A stretch of 64,000 bases of DNA from Tritrichomonas musculus. Its lineage: Eukaryota > Parabasalia > Tritrichomonadida > Tritrichomonadidae. The notes under the pieces were generated by a model. That model saw nothing but the letters and a program-made list of their open reading frames with translations, was not told the DNA's origin and searched no databases. The position numbers and the translations under genes are program-made. This document shows, piece after piece, positions 62,407 through 64,000 of the stretch. How positions within the stretch are numbered: position 1 is the stretch's first letter; each line of letters begins with the position of its first letter. Location: NCBI GenBank assembly GCA_039105265.1, contig JAPFFF010000073.1, positions 186,001-250,000 on the forward strand, in the 5' to 3' direction.

Positions 62407-64000
62407 TCTTGATGTTTTTAAAGTAATGTTATTAAAAATAACTTTTTAAGAATTCTTCATTTAAATATAATAATTATAAATAAAAGAAATGCTCAAATCC
62501 AAAATATTGCTCAATTTTTCTCTCAAAAATTTTAAAATTTGCGAAAATCTTTGAATTTGAAGAATTCTGAGAAATTGTATAAAAAAAAACTTGATAAAAG
62601 CAAATAGTTAAAGCCAAAATTTGAAATTTTGAATCTAGATTGAATATCATCTTTAATCAATTTTGTATTGAAAAAAATTTTATGATTTTGGCTTGATTTA
62701 TTAAATTCGAGTTCACTTTTAGGTTAAAAAATGTTTTATTTGTTTTGGGCTTGTATAAGTTAAGATATCTTGAAATTTACCAGAACATATCTAGCATTTG
62801 ACAGATTTTTGATCAATATGTGCCCTAATCCCCTCAATAAAATTTTTAATAATCTTCTTCATAAATTTTAAATTCATTTCATACTTCATAGAGCAAAAAT
62901 GAGGAAATTGTGAATTAAAATATTTATCTTGAAATAATTTGAATTATTTTTATTATTTTTATTTCAAAAATGCATAAGAATTTGATATAATTATATAAAA
63001 TTGTTTCAATTTTTTGAATAGATTTTTTAAAAATAATTATCAAAAGTTCTTTTTTATGAAAAACTAACATTACAATTTTGAGATGTCCAAAAACTAAATT
63101 GAATGTATCTAAAAATTCAATAAATTTATGATTATCTTCATTTTCTACTTAATTTATTTTTATATTTATATTATTTTATTTATTATTATAATCAATGATA
63201 CAATTATTTTTTAAAAATCTGAATTTTATGAGATTTCTAATATAAAGGTATTTTAATAAAAATTATGTACTAATAGATAAACATAATATTTTATTTATAA
63301 AAGATATTATTAGTTGGACTTATCAAAGTATTTTGTTGAAAAATGCTCCTAACAAAATTAAAGCTTTTATCGCAATTCTCTGATAGTTTTAATTGATAGT
63401 AAGTATATTACATTTTGAAAAATTTGTTTAATTTGATTTAAGTTTTATACTTTACAAAACAACTACCAATTCTAAGATATAATTATATTAATTATTAATA
63501 AAACCGTTTTTAATGTCAATTTTTCAAAGATTTTATTAAAAAATTAAGAGCACTCATTCAAAATAAAATCAATTTGATATAGAGGAGGGTCATCTAATTG
63601 AATGGCCATTTTTTTCACATTGTTTGCTTTTTTTTTGCGTTATGTAATAAACAAATTCATAATTTTATTTTATATATAAATAATATTATAATAATTATAT
63701 ATAAATATTACTTTTATGATTTGATTAAGGACAATCGATGACAATTGGAGATTCTTAATTTCAAGTAATTCAAGATAGATCAAATGATGATTTAAAAATA
63801 TCTACTAATATAATTAGAATAAGCCAATTGAAATTCAATATTTTTACAAAATGGCTGAGATATAATCAGTTTTTTGAAAAAATTACTGATGCTATTAAAT
63901 CAAATATTGTACAAAATTCATCAAACAAAATCTTTTGAAAACGGTATATTAGATATATACACATATAATGAATCTATTTATTCATATAAATTTCAAATCC
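62407..64000. other. AT-rich DNA to window end
   Basis: No gene. At 63578 TAGAGGAGGGTCATCTAATT and following bases resemble the start of a TA-flanked element, but no partner end lies in the window. Confidence 0.45.

Noticed and set aside
63578-63620. Candidate element end TAGAGGAGGGTCATC
   Set aside because: No partner end within the window; cannot be supported.

Overview
This window looks like nuclear DNA from an anaerobic parabasalid (trichomonad), most likely a Tritrichomonas-type species. It is very AT-rich, and no annotated gene needs an intron. It carries BspA-type LRR_5, Sel1-repeat, DUF3447/ankyrin-like and F5/8C families that are expanded in trichomonads. Several genes have a TCATTW initiator a few bases before the ATG, as in trichomonads. 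DNA transposons are abundant. The species call is inference; no database was searched.

Layout. 1-16.3 kb: the 3' tail of a lariat-debranching enzyme gene, tRNA-Gln, an F5/8C protein, a C2-like protein, a broken Sel1 piece, tRNA-Leu(AAG), a large ankyrin/LRR protein running into a frameshifted pseudokinase, small orphan genes and a sugar porter. 16.7-23.0 kb: two nested long-inverted-repeat transposons. 23.9-36.2 kb: a decayed kinase copy next to a second tRNA-Leu(AAG), a Sel1 protein whose 5' end lies in palindromic GGGCA sequence, a complete DBR1, a large alpha-solenoid protein, a dead papain-type protease, a membrane protein and tRNA-Leu(CAA). 38.3-46.9 kb: nested TA-flanked elements, the inner one holding a gene that joins RNA-binding domains to a Tc1-type transposase plus decayed host-like genes. 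48.8-58.8 kb: foldback arrays of a 271-bp unit on both sides of a gene that joins a ubiquitin-protease domain to a DDE transposase, then a Mutator-like transposase. 61.1-62.4 kb: a whole-looking mariner.

Most promising observations: (1) USP-type cysteine protease plus DDE transposase in one reading frame, sandwiched by foldback arrays; (2) RRM-RRM-HTH-DD34E-SANT-acidic transposase inside perfect TA-flanked inverted repeats, with host gene relics in the same element; (3) a non-coding Mutator-like element with ~955-bp terminal repeats and a 9-bp target duplication, landed in the last bases of another transposon; (4) a kinase + tRNA-Leu block duplicated in inverted orientation, with DBR1 copies on the outer side of both.

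The host genes do not form an evident pathway. The mobile fraction dominates the window: mariner, Tc1-like, Mutator-like and several small TA-flanked elements.
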